Assembly: GCA_013400975.1 (NCBI GenBank) | Contig: WBMZ01006360.1 | Span: 1 to 64,000 of the forward strand | DNA length: 64,000 bases | Direction of reading: 5' to 3' | Source: Atrichornis clamosus | Taxonomy: Eukaryota > Chordata > Aves > Passeriformes > Menuridae | In this document: piece by piece, positions 48,275 to 58,600 of the stretch | How the letters are laid out: the number at the start of each line of letters is the position of its first letter | How positions within the stretch are numbered: the stretch's first letter is position 1 | Position numbers and translations under genes: made by a program | Notes under the pieces: model-generated | The model's database searches: none | What the model was told of the DNA's origin: nothing | The model's input: only the letters and a program-made list of their open reading frames with translations

Positions 48275-48437
48275 TCTGGCACAGGCTGCCCTGAGAAGCT
48301 GTGGCTGCCACATCCCTGAAAGTGTTCAAGGCCAGGCTGGAGCAACCTGGTCTAGTGGGAGGTGTCCCTGCCCATGGGAGGGGTTGGAACAAGATGAGCT
48401 TTAAGGTCCCTTCCAACCCAAACCATTCTGGGATTCT
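48275..48437 (+). repeat. CR1 LINE tail (type A)
   Basis: CTGGCACAGGCTGCCCTGAG, GTGTTCAAGGCCAGGCTGG, CCATTCTGGGATTCT. Confidence 0.92.
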
Positions 48438-48825
48438 CTTTTTCTGGATATTTTACAGAACTATGTTGTACCCAGAAACATTATTTTCTGGAGATAGAGA
48501 GGCTTTGTAGCCTGGCTCTTGGAAACAACTACCAGGTTATTTCACTCTGTTTCTCCAAAGAAATGTCATGAGAATAAATGCAGTTTTAGAGCTGATATAA
48601 GTATTGCATAAAATTACAGATTTCAGTGTTTCCCTGGACCAACAGATGACTCAACAGACAAACAGCATGTTCTGCTCATGCAGTGGGAAACCCAGAAGGG
48701 GAGGGTTGGGAAGATTTGTTTACTTGAATAGCAAACAGCTGAACTCCGTAGAAGGAGGTGCCAGCAGGTACCAGAAGTGTCTGGGGTGGCATGAAGCAAT
48801 TAGGGGGGTTGTCTGCTTCTCAAAG

Positions 48826-49216
48826 AGAAGTGAGGAAAGGGGTCTCAGCGACAGGCTGGGGGGTCTCAGCCTGGAGAAAAGGAGGCTCAGGGGGGCCCTT
48901 CTGGCTCTGCACAACTCCCGGACAGGAGGGGGCAGCCAGGGGGGGTCGGGCTCTGCTCCCAGGGAACAGGGACAGGACAAGAGGAAATGGCCTCGAGCTC
49001 TGCCAGGGGAGGGCAGGGTTGGATATTGGGAAAATTTCTTCCCTGAAAGGTAGTCAGGCCCTGGAACAGACTGCCCAGGGCAGAGGAGGACTCACCACCC
49101 CTGGAAGTCATGTGGCACTTGGGGACATGGGTTAGTGGTGAACATGGCAGTGCTGGGGGTACAGTTGGACTCAATCTTAAAGGTCTTTTCCAGCCTCATT
49201 GATTCTGTGGTTCTGT
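48826..49216 (+). repeat. CR1 LINE 3' end (type C)
   Basis: CTGGAGAAAAGGAGGCTCAG, CTCCCGGACAGGAGGGGGCA, GGACATGGGTTAGTGGTGAA, GATTCTGTGGTTCTGTGG. Confidence 0.92.
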
Positions 49217-50322
49217 GGCAGGTTCAAAGGAACATATGAAGCTTGTTGCCTTCCTCTCCCTCTTGCTGCTCATCCAGTTGGGTTGCGATTCACAGGGAGC
49301 TGTGCAGCCCCGTGTTCTTGTGTCACTTGGCCCAGCACCCCAGGAGAGGGTCACAGCAAGGGCTGTGCCACCGCTGAGACCCCTCCTCAAAGGGTCAGTG
49401 CTGTAGTCTCACCTTCAACTGAGGCCAGGGAAGGAAGGCTCATGGTGTGACTGAATCCTCCTGCCCTCCAGGTCAGTGTGGCAGTGTCCCAGGTGTCCCT
49501 TGGGAATGGTCCCCAGGAGTGCCCAGTGGTACCTGGGGGAGCCTTGGTTGGCCAAGGACAAGGTGCTGCCAGAGACCTTTCCCCGCTCAGTGGTCACAGG
49601 GTTGTGGGCTGGGGCAGGGAGTGTCCCTGGCTGTGTTGAACTTAGCAGAGGTAGGCAGGGAGGCCCTGGGGAAAGGTCCCAGTGCCCAGAATGTCCTGGT
49701 GCTGTGTGGGCCCAGTTGGTGTCTGCTGCCCCAGCTGGAGGCACCATCCAGCTCCCTGGGACGTGCCTGCACTGGGACATGGGGGAGGTTTGGCTGCAGG
49801 TGAAAGAAGTCAGCTGGATGGGAAGGAGTTCAGGGAGGTACGTGGTAAACCTGGAGTGGGAAATGACAGCTAGGACTTTCAGGAGATAGTTTTGGGATAA
49901 TTTGTTCCAAAAATACCAACTACTCTCATTCTTCAAGTTTTATTAGAATTCTGGTCTCCCAAGAGGGCTTCTCCTCCTCTGCACTCAGAGAATGTGCCGT
50001 GGGCTGGCATCACCCCTGAACATCACTCTGCAGCTCTGGCTTTAGCTCCCAGATTTGTCTGCTGCAGGTCGGAATGATTCAGTACTGCTGACATTTTTTT
50101 TACTAGCATCATGTTCTGTAGGTAAAGATTTTCAACACAGATAGAAAGGGTGTATGTATTTTCCTCTCAAATATTTAGCTCAGGGTTTCATCCTGTTTCT
50201 GGTACATCATTTTCATGAATATGAGTTCTCCTGTCGAACTATATTTAAATTAAAAATGGAGTACAAACACAGGTGTCATCACCAAAGGAAGGGAGAGGAC
50301 AGACATCTGAACAGAAAAGGAA

Positions 50323-50522
50323 ATATCAGAATCTCCTGTGTTGGAAGGGACCCACAAGGATCATCCAGTGCAACTCTTGGCCCTGCACAGACACCCCAAC
50401 AATCCCACCCTGTGCATCCCTGAGAGTCTTGTCCAAACTCTCCTGGAGCTCTGGCAGCCTTGGGGCTGTGCCCATTCCCTGGGGAGCCTGGTCAGTGCCC
50501 AGCACTCTGGGGGAAGAACCTG
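50323..50522 (-). repeat. CR1 LINE tail (type B)
   Basis: Reverse strand: ATATCAGAATCTCCTGTG, GGACCCACAAGGATCATCC, CCCTGCACAGACACCCCAAC, AGCACTCTGGGGGAAGAACC. Confidence 0.92.
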
Positions 50523-52110
50523 ACCACTTTTAAGGTGAAGGTGTCTGAAGAGTGATCATAACCAAGACCACAGCTCTAACTACAGGAATACACTATTTCA
50601 TATAAATATGGGAAAGACATAATACTATAGTATGGCTGTGCTGCTACAGTCCAAGGTGAGAAGAAACTTTAAGGTGGTTTTACCCAGAAATAGGCCTGAG
50701 CATGAAGCCAATGTCCAGGCAGCCTCCAGGGATTGTGTGCAGTGGTTGTGGAAATGCTCACGGCAGATGACTTTTTTGCATGTCTTTCTGAAAACCGTGT
50801 AAGTATTACCTAGTAAAGTACACAGCACCACAGCTAGAGCATGGACCAGCCTGGTTCTACTGAGGAATCTCCTGAACAGACAGGAACAGTCGGATCTAAA
50901 CAACGACCTTGAACATGACAGAGCTCAGGCTGTGAGGAATAGCAGCACTGTGAAGGAGAGTCATGTTTCATACTTCCACAGGGGACAACTTGGAAGTAAA
51001 CTGTACAAAAAGGCAGGCAGAAACCCCTAAACCAGGCATGTGCTGGAATAATGCTGAAACCTGGTGTGTTTTGCCATATTGCATCTCATGCTGTTCTCTG
51101 TCTCCTGGCTAATCAAGCCTCCCCTTCTCTCCAAAATGAATTACTGTCCACCAGGCTGTGTTAGTCAATCTGTGTGAGATCTGCATTGAGTCACCAAATA
51201 ATTAGTAAGGAATGGCTTAGGTTGTATTTTGGGTTTGGACTCTGAGTTCGTACCAAAACGTTGATTTTTGGAGCTTTCCTGCCCCTCAGCAGAAACGTGA
51301 CCGTGGAGGGATGTGAGAGTGGTTTGTTTGGGACTGGATGGGAGGGGAAGCCAAACTAGAGCTGTGTGACTCCACCTTAGTGACTAAGCTGGGCTTTGTC
51401 AGCCCTGGAGCTGGGATTGGGACACTCCAGTGCACTGCTGGCCAGTTCTCCCAGTTTCACTTACACTGTTTTGAAACCCCAGAAACTGAGAATGGTGTGA
51501 AAGAATCACCCCTGTGTGTAGGGTCTATAAATATGCATTTAAAGTGTCTGAATTACCTTGGAGTACAGCACAGTCGGGCTCCAGGCGTGGGGAGAGGTGT
51601 GTGATGAGTGCAACAGATGGAGGCTGGAAAGATCAAGGTCCTGCCCCAGGCTCCTGGAGCAGCAGGGTGCCTGTCACTGCCTTCTTGTGTGTCTGGACTT
51701 CATTTCCATACCTTGAAAGGGGAACACAGAGATACTACCAGGCAGAATTAGACCTCTCCAAACCCTTTTTCCCCTCTCCTGCAGCCAGTGGATGATGAGT
51801 CCCCTCCTTCCTCATGATGAAGTGTCAAGGAGAAACTTGATCTCTGCCGTGACTTTCTTAGAGCAGGAGAATCTGGCAGCCCTGTCCCCTACTCTCCCTA
51901 GTTACATAGTGATGCTGCATTGGCCCTGGAGAGTGAAGATGCTGGATGGCAGGAGAAATTACTGCAGCTGCTATTCCAAGCCCCTTCCCCAGCTCCGTGC
52001 CAGTCAAATTACCCAGGTGCCAAGCAGGGTGCAAAAGGGGCAATATTTCAGAGTAATGCAGAGTGTGGTAATACTCTTTAAATATTTTTTTATAGATACT
52101 ATTCTGCACT

Positions 52111-52231
52111 TCACAGAATGGTTTGGGTTGGACAGGACCTTAAAGCTCATCTCACTCCACCCCACCTGCCATGGGCAGGGACACCTTCCACTAGAGCAGA
52201 TTGCTCCAAACCCCGTCCAACCTGGCCTTGG
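52111..52231 (-). repeat. CR1 LINE tail (type A)
   Basis: Reverse-strand tail, TCACAGAATGGTTTGGGTTG to GTCCAACCTGGCCTTGG; broken off where a plus-strand CR1 follows. Confidence 0.9.
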
Positions 52232-52275
52232 TAGGAAATGTTTGATGTTAAGCAGCTGTGGAGCTGGAGCAGCAC

Positions 52276-52352
52276 AGGCACCTTGACAGGGGGTTGGACC
52301 AGATGATCACCAGAGGTCCCTTCCAATCCCAGCCATTCTGTGATTCTGTGTG
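52276..52352 (+). repeat. CR1 LINE tail fragment
   Basis: GGGGGTTGGACCAGATGATC, CAGAGGTCCCTTCCAATCCC, TTCTGTGATTCTGTGTG. Opposite orientation to 52111-52231, 44 bp away. Confidence 0.8.
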
Positions 52353-52838
52353 ACTGTGAGCTTGTTTGAGGGCATTTTTCAAATGAAGATCCCATGGGCC
52401 TATTTCAATGGGACACGAGGGACACACGCTCGCCCTCGCTGGGTGCCATCCTGCCACTTCCAGGGAGCTTGTGCAGCAGCAGAGCTTGGCAGGGAGCTGA
52501 GAGTCTGGGAGAGGTACGTGCTCTCCCCACCCTCTGTCCTTTGCTCCAAGCTGCTCTCTCCTCCTTGATTCCAGACGCTCCCTTGAACCAGTGTACATTA
52601 CACAAGCTCTGTGCCGCCCTTCCACAGCTCAAACAGGCTTATGAGCAAACAACAAAAATCCTGTTGTGCTGCCCGAGTGTGTCCTCCCTTTCATGGCATG
52701 AGCTGCTCCATGGCCTTTAAATCATCTCCCTTTGTCACAGCCAGACACGCCTCCTGGAATTTAGGCTTTGCAGTGTGCTGTCAATTCACTTCCAAGTCCT
52801 GCTCGAAGCCCAACAGGCCTTGGGAGCTTGGGAGGGAT

Positions 52839-52886
52839 TTTCTTTTCTCCCCCTTCCTTTTTTTTTTTTTCCTTTTTTTTTCCTGC
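52839..52886 (+). repeat. Pyrimidine tract (T/C)
   Basis: TTTTCTTTTCTCCCCCTTCC followed by long T-runs; then two GCCCAAATCCCAAG units (52885 and 52923). Confidence 0.7.
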
Positions 52887-53056
52887 CCAAATCCCAAGAC
52901 CAATCCCAAACCCAATTTGGCAGCCCAAATCCCAAGCTGAAAGTGAATCGCTGCTGCTGGCTGCCTTCCAGCATTCCTCGCGGAGCGAGTCAGGATCTGG
53001 AATGTCAGAACGTCAGAAGGCAGCGGCGGGAGGGACCGGGAGAAGCCTGTGCGTGG

Positions 53057-53062
53057 GTAAGG
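53057..53062 (+). promoter_or_regulatory. PPP1R12B: Possible splice donor of an M21 5'UTR exon
   Basis: GTGCGTGG|gtaagg is a good donor inside a CpG-containing stretch (52970-53056) 0.7 kb before the M21 ATG. A matching acceptor-like tract, tgttgcttgtcacag, ends at 53715, 19 bases before the ATG. Could be an untranslated first exon, or chance. Low confidence. Confidence 0.25.
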
Positions 53063-53067
53063 GTGCC

Positions 53068-53114
53068 GGGGGGAGGAGGAGGAGGAGGAGGAGGAGGAGG
53101 TGGAGGAGGAGGAT
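53068..53114 (+). repeat. (GGA)n microsatellite
   Basis: About 14 GGA units with one GGT, on the + strand; purine-only, so possible G-quadruplex or H-DNA former. 620 bp upstream of the M21 start codon. Confidence 0.85.
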
Positions 53115-53379
53115 GGAACAAAACCCAACTTCAGCTGGACTGCCCCTTTCCAAACCAGCGTTTGTTCCTGATTTATGCTTCTGTGTTTCACTTAAAACGT
53201 GCGGCTCCATGCAGCAAGGGCAGAGCTCGCAGCCACGCTCCCGAGTAAATCAGGGTTTGCTTTTCCTTTCCTTTTTTAAAGTTTTTTTTGGCAAAAGCTT
53301 CGTGTCTAGATAAACCCAGCCGGTTTTCCAGCTCTCTCCTGGAGCTGGGAGTGTTTGCCTCCTGCAGTTCTCGGGGGTA

Positions 53380-53734
53380 GATCCCTCTGGTGCTGTGGCA
53401 CGCTCTGGCCGAGGGGAGATGTCCTTTTGCGGAGCAGTCGGGATGGGGCCCAGGCGGTGAGGCGGGCACGGAGCAGCGCCCGGCACTGGAGCACAGCGAG
53501 TCCTTGACACCTTCTCTCCTTCTGCTTGGACAAGAAACGTTGTGGAGCCTCAGCTCTTCCTGCAGCAGATTAATGCCTAAAATTATATACCCTAAACAGC
53601 AGGGTTTAATTACCAGAGCTGTGAATAGTTTAATTAGTTTGTTCTGACCTTGGAAGAAGGACCTGCCCAGCGCCGTAGAGCGACAGAAGAGCAAGACTGG
53701 TGTTGCTTGTCACAGACACGCAGCCCGCGAGGCC
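53380..53734 (+). promoter_or_regulatory. PPP1R12B: Putative internal promoter / 5'UTR of M21
   Basis: Inferred from the first exon that follows. It contains a CpG-rich block (53400-53500), an A/T motif CTAAAATTATATACC (53577-53591) that includes a TATA-like core and a 9-of-10 match to the MEF2 consensus, and TGACCTTGG (53645-53653), an orphan nuclear receptor half-site on the reverse strand. These fit a muscle promoter but each could occur by chance. The transcription start is not known. Confidence 0.4.
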
Positions 53735-53836
53735 ATGTCGTCCCTGTACACCAGGAGTAAGGAATACACTCGGAGCAGGAAGGCTCAGTCAGACTCTCCC
53801 CCGTCCTCTCCTTCCCCGATCGCAAAGACACTCAGA
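53735..53836 (+). CDS. PPP1R12B: PPP1R12B alternative first coding exon, small heart subunit M21
   Basis: Starts with ATG at 53735: [34 protein letters not shown], 34 codons, donor gtaagc at 53837 in phase 0. As I recall, human HS-M21 starts [20 protein letters not shown] and continues SPPSSPSP…KTLR into HERLSR. M21 is the heart small subunit made from an internal promoter of PPP1R12B; it shares the C-terminal coiled coil with MYPT2 and has been reported to affect calcium sensitivity of contraction. The phase equals that of the 36380-36424 exon, so both can join the same HERLSR exon, which lies beyond the window. No 3' exon is visible, so the CDS is incomplete here. Confidence 0.95.
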
Positions 53837-54884
53837 GTAAGCAGCTTTTTCCTTTCTGTATTGCCCTGCTCAGCACATGCTCTGAGCGGAGCCCGGTGGT
53901 GGTGGTTTGTTGTCTTACCCTTGGAGACCTGTGGCTGTGGTTTCCTTTGGAAAGAGGATGGTTTAAATGAAACTTGGGACAGTGCCTCTGCAGCAACAGG
54001 TTTGAAGCAGCTGCCAGACTCCCTGCACTGGGATTAGCTGTGTAAGTGGTGTAGGGAATTGCTGGGATGGGAGTTTCCCCCTATCCTGGAACATGGCTCT
54101 CCTGGCAGGCTGTTGCTGGATGAAAACCTCCCTGGTGAAAACGAGGCAGAACCTGACCAGCTTGTTAAACTGCACTTTTTCCATAAACACTTTGATATCA
54201 CTGGTGAAACGAGGTTTGTGTTCAACTTTCACCCCTGGGGCTGAGCTAGCCTGTGCTGTACTTTTATCATTTCAACACCACAAAAAAACTGAAGAAAACC
54301 ACCTGTAGCAGGCGGCAAGTCAAGGTAGTTACCTGTACTCCCCAAACCAGAGCTGCTGTCCCCCTCTCCCAAGGTGTTGAAAAGTTAGGAATGCTTCCTA
54401 ACAGTATTGCTAATAGCTCTGGAGCCTTGGGAGAGGCTGTCACAAACCCTCTGGGTCCGTGTCATTGTACAGGCAGCCTCTTCACCATCAAGAAATATTA
54501 TCATGCTGGAGTCAAAGCCGGGAGGAATTAGTTTTTAACAGCCAAGCTAATTTTAGATGGGAGCATTAAATTAATCCCAGCACTGGTATTTGCTCAAATC
54601 AGATATGCATTGTCTGCTCTGTTGGAAGGGACAGTTCTTGGTCTGGAAAAAGTATTGCCTGAAATATTTGAGTTTTAACCCTCTACTGTGGCATTAATGA
54701 AAGGAGTTCCTGACGTCAGAAACTTCAGCCTCGAGGCTTCTGTGGCTACTGGTAGCCCTGGGCTGTTAACTGTAACCAGGAGCAGGTGCTTTCTTCCCTT
54801 TGCAGCTGGGGTGTCTCTGGGGTGGTTTAGACAACCTAAAACTATTCCCCATGTGCTTGGATGGGATTCCCTCATCAGTTTGAC

Positions 54885-54926
54885 CACTGTGTTTTACCAT
54901 TTATCAGTAAATGGTAAAACACAGTG
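54885..54926. repeat. Perfect inverted repeat, 19-bp arms, 4-base loop
   Basis: CACTGTGTTTTACCATTTA (54885-54903), loop TCAG, then its exact reverse complement at 54908-54926. The next bases out (54884 and 54927) do not pair. Confidence 0.95.
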
Positions 54927-55105
54927 TTGATAACCAGCCTGATAACAGGTGGAGAACCCATTCTATTGTGCTGGAAATGGCTTCATGTATTTCAAAACCC
55001 AAGTTTTTATGGTCAGTCCGGTGAACACTGACTCATTTCTCCCTCTTACACATCTGAGCAAGTGACAAACATCTGGCAAGAGCTGTGAGCTGTGCCCAGA
55101 GCAGG

Positions 55106-55309
55106 CTGGTTCCTCTGCCCAGAGCCACGGGGGGATTGCAGACCCTGGGGGTCCGTGGGTGTTGGAGGAGGTGGTGGGAGCTCTCAGGTGGGCAGAGAAA
55201 GGTGGTGCTGGTTTCTCTGTCCATAGTCACGATGGGATTTGCAGGCTCCTGGGGGGCTGTGGGTGTTGGAGAAGGTGGTGGGAGTTCTCAGGTGGTTACA
55301 GAAAGATGC
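55106..55309. repeat. 102-bp tandem duplication
   Basis: Two adjacent units, starting CTGGTTCCTCTG (55106) and CTGGTTTCTCTG (55208). Shared blocks include GTGGGTGTTGGAG and AGGTGGTGGGAG, also TCTCAGGTGG. Roughly 75-80% identical by eye. Confidence 0.85.
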
Positions 55310-57039
55310 CAGGTGGGAATAGAAGGGCCTGAAGAAGAGCTTCATGTGACAGTGAGGTTTTGATGAAAGCCAACACATAAGCATGGAAATTTCTCGTGGT
55401 TCTTGCAGTGGGAAGGCAATGCCAGCTGTGGCTCTGCAGCATCCATGGGGACAAACCAGGTGGGGAACGCAGCATCAACTCAGTGTAGGAAACAGCCCTG
55501 GTACTATCTGGGTTATGGAAATAGCCCTTGTCTTAAAAGGCTAATTAGGGAAGGGTTGGCTTCAGGCTAAAACAAGGATCTGAGTTAACTCTTCCTCCAA
55601 GACAATGTAGTTTTGCCACAAGCAAGAGAAATAACAGAATGTGGTTTCCTGTGGGCTTGTCCCATGTGTTTATTCCTCCCCACCCACTCCCCCCTGCCCA
55701 CAGTAACAGGCCCATGCTGCGAGGAGCCACCACCCTTCATAAACCGGGCAGGAATGTGTTACCTTGGAGTCTCTTTCCTTTCCATCCAGTCAGGATTGAT
55801 ACCAGCAGAGCTGTGGGCTCTAAACGTTCCCAGCTGAGCAGGGGTGCCAGAACACACGAGCAGGCAGGAGCCTCACACATGGTGCACACGGGGAGGAAAC
55901 CCTTGGAGAACCAGACCGAGCAGAGGTTTGACTCACCGAGGTGCCAGGGCCAAACAGCTGCATTAGATGTCACTTACCAAGCAGTTTCCTATGGCATTCC
56001 CTCTGCACTTGCACTGCTGCTTGGAATGCTCCTCCTTAGGAGTTAGGATAATATTGCCTGGGGTGTTTCCACCTTTGAATGATGGCATCTCCCCAGATGC
56101 ACAGCTAAGGAAAGGGGGCACTTGGCAATAAACTCATCCATCTATAAGAGAGGGAATATCCCTGCAGAGGAAGTTGTGGTGAGAGTGGGGTGTTGGTGTG
56201 TGACCCCCTCCCCGTGCCAGGTCAGCACTGCCCCAGTTCCCCAGGACCTCCACAGGCTAAAATCCCCAATTCCTTGTGTCACAGCAGAACAGCCCAGAAT
56301 TACAGTCACCCACACAGCAGGAGCCAAGTAAATCCTGTTAAATCCTCCTGGGTAAATGTTGCTTTAATGAGGATGTTGCTCAAAAGAGGAAGCTCAAACC
56401 CCTTTGAAATCAGTTCAGATGGTGCCGTTATTTGGCACAGGCTTCATGTGCTTGGTGGCGGGTGCCTTTTCATCACGTTTTGCAGCACACTGCTTTAGCT
56501 TGAGGCTTCTCCTCCTGAAAAAAATACTATTCAGTTCCACGGATGTAATAGGCAGCCAATGGCATGAAACCTGTTGTGTGCATTTAAGCAAATAAATGAC
56601 AGGATTGAAAGGGTGAGAGTGAAGGCAAGGACTGAATATTCTTTTTTTAAATTGTTTTATTCCTACTTATGCTGGGCCAATTATTTTTTCATAGGAGATA
56701 CCATGTAGTTTGTGTTTAGGCTTATCCATCTGTCTGTTGTGGTACTTTATAACCCTTTGTTGTGGTACTTTATAACTCCCTGCTTCTCCTCAGGATATTG
56801 GTTAGGTGGGAAGACAAAAGGAGAATGCACACTCCCAATTTACTGCACAGATTGCAGTTGCAGCTTTTCAGTTGTTGTCTACCTCTTTGTCAAACATTCC
56901 CTTCTTTTATAGACTGTTCCTTCTTGATTTGTTATCCAATATATTTTGCTGTAAAAGAGAATCAAAACTTAAAATTCCCATTGATGCATGTGGGCTGATG
57001 GGTCCATAGCAGCTGCATCCATGTGGCTGCCATCACTTA

Positions 57040-57740
57040 GAATTCCAGACTGGTTTGGGTTGGAAGGGATCTTAAAGCCCATCCAGTCCCATCCTGTCCA
57101 TGGGCAGGGACACCTTCCCCTATCCCATGTTACTCCAAGCCCCATCCAACCTGGCCCTGAATATTTCCAGGGATGGGGCAGCCACAGCTTCTCTGGCACC
57201 CTGTGCCAGGACCTCCCCACCCTCACAGGGAACAATTCCTTCCCAGTATCCAATCTCTTCCTGCCCTTTGGCAGTGGGAAGCCATTCCTTCTGTCCTGTC
57301 CCTCCAGGCCTTTGTCCCAAGTCCCTCTCCAGCTCTCCTCGAGCCCCTTTAGGCACTCGAAGGGGCTCTGCGCTCTCCCTGGATCCTTCTCTTCTCCAGG
57401 TGAACACCCCCAGCGCTCCCAGCCTGGCTCCAGAGCAGAGGGGCTCCAGCCCTTGGAGCATCTCCGTGGCCTCCTCTGGACTCTCTCCAGCAGCTCCAGG
57501 TCCTTCCGGTGCTGAATCCCAGGGCTGGATGCAGCTCTGCAGGTGGGGTCTCACGTGAGTGGGGCAGAGGGGCAGAATCCCCCCTCCCCTGCTGCCCACA
57601 CGGGGGCTCAGCCCAGCACATGGGGGGTCCTGGGCTGTCAGAGTACGTGGCCAGGGCTTGCTGAGTTTCTCATCCACCAACACCCCCAGGTCCTCCCCAG
57701 GGCTGCTCTCAGTCTGTTCTGTGCCCAGCCTGGCTGTGAA
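57040..57740 (-). repeat. CR1 LINE 3' end, longest copy (type A)
   Basis: ~700 bp, reverse strand, from AGAATTCCAGACTGGTTTGG through GGGACACCTTCCCCTATCCC, GGATCCTTCTCTTCTCCAGG and TTCTCATCCACCAACACCCC. Its distal end (57600-57740) reaches toward the end of the CR1 reverse-transcriptase gene or its 3' UTR border. No intact protein. Confidence 0.93.
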
Positions 57741-58323
57741 GTGGCCACTTGATGTTTGTTACTTGCTCCTTGAGAGATTCTGTGTAATTCTTCTTGTTCT
57801 CTCCATACTCAGTTTCACTGCAAGGCTCTTTCCGTCTGATGTTAGATTGCTCCCTCGTTAAGCCACCTTGACAGCACATAACCTGAGCTTTCCAGCTGAA
57901 TTTTTATCAGGAAGGGCTCAGCCATAAAGCTCTAAGTGTACGCAGTGGTCTGCACTGTTTGATTTTATTCTGCCTTTCACTGGCACGTCTGAAGGCGCCG
58001 CTCTGGGTGAAATACGGGATGCAGGAGCATCACCTTTTATGGGCCGTATGTTTTCACCGAGTCACTTGATAGTAATACTTGAGTATAAAAAGCAGCAGTT
58101 CCCAAATCACTGCCTCTGTTAACGAGCCGCCACGTGGGCCCGTGGTGCCCTGAGCAGTCATTTCCATGGCAGCAAACACTGCTGCCATCATGTGCACACT
58201 ACGTCGAGAAGACAAAGCAAATCTTAGAGGAGGAAGAAAAGCTAATCCACAAAAATGTGAGTGGCTGAGCTGCAGGTGCTCGGCATGCAAATCACACCAG
58301 CGGGTTGGTGTTAATGTATAAGT

Positions 58324-58600
58324 GATCATAGAATCACAGATCCCAAAATGGTTTGGGCTGGAAGGGACCTTAAAGCTCATCTCATCTTCCCCTGCCGTGG
58401 GCAGGGACACCTTCCACCGGACCACGGTGCTCCAAGCCCGTTCCAACCTGGCCTTGGACACTTTGAGGGATGGGGCAGCTTCCCACGGCAACCTGTGCCA
58501 GGGCCTCAGCACCCTCACAAGGGACAATTCCTTCCTAACATCTGATCTAAATCCCTCCTCCTTTACCTTAAACCCATCCCCCCACTTGTCCTGTCACTTG
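58324..58600 (-). repeat. CR1 LINE 3' end (type A)
   Basis: GATCATAGAATCACAGATCC tail, TTTGGGCTGGAAGGGACC, CAACCTGTGCCAGGGCCTC, CCCCCACTTGTCCTGTCAC. Confidence 0.93.

Larger units (their letters stand above)
36425..53734 (+). other. PPP1R12B: Long PPP1R12B intron, 5' part, up to the M21 exon
   Basis: Intron for the full-length transcript. It contains a cluster of CR1 copies (39366-50522), an unexplained 100-bp direct repeat pair (38913 and 40303), an ATT-rich stretch (46844-46886) and, near its end, pyrimidine-rich and GGA tracts that precede the M21 start. 36425-38912, 39533-40302, 40403-42647, 45774-47493, 47542-48274, 49217-50322 and 50523-52110 have no gene that I can support. Confidence 0.8.

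Noticed and set aside
54885..54926. microRNA gene reading of the hairpin
   Set aside because: Stem of 19 bp with a 4-base loop is shorter than a normal precursor and has no bulges or extended lower stem. Kept only as an inverted repeat.
57120..57683. 187-codon open frame on the - strand, possible CR1 protein
   Set aside because: It is the + sense of a CR1 copy, but falls in the 3' UTR; no reverse transcriptase or endonuclease motif.
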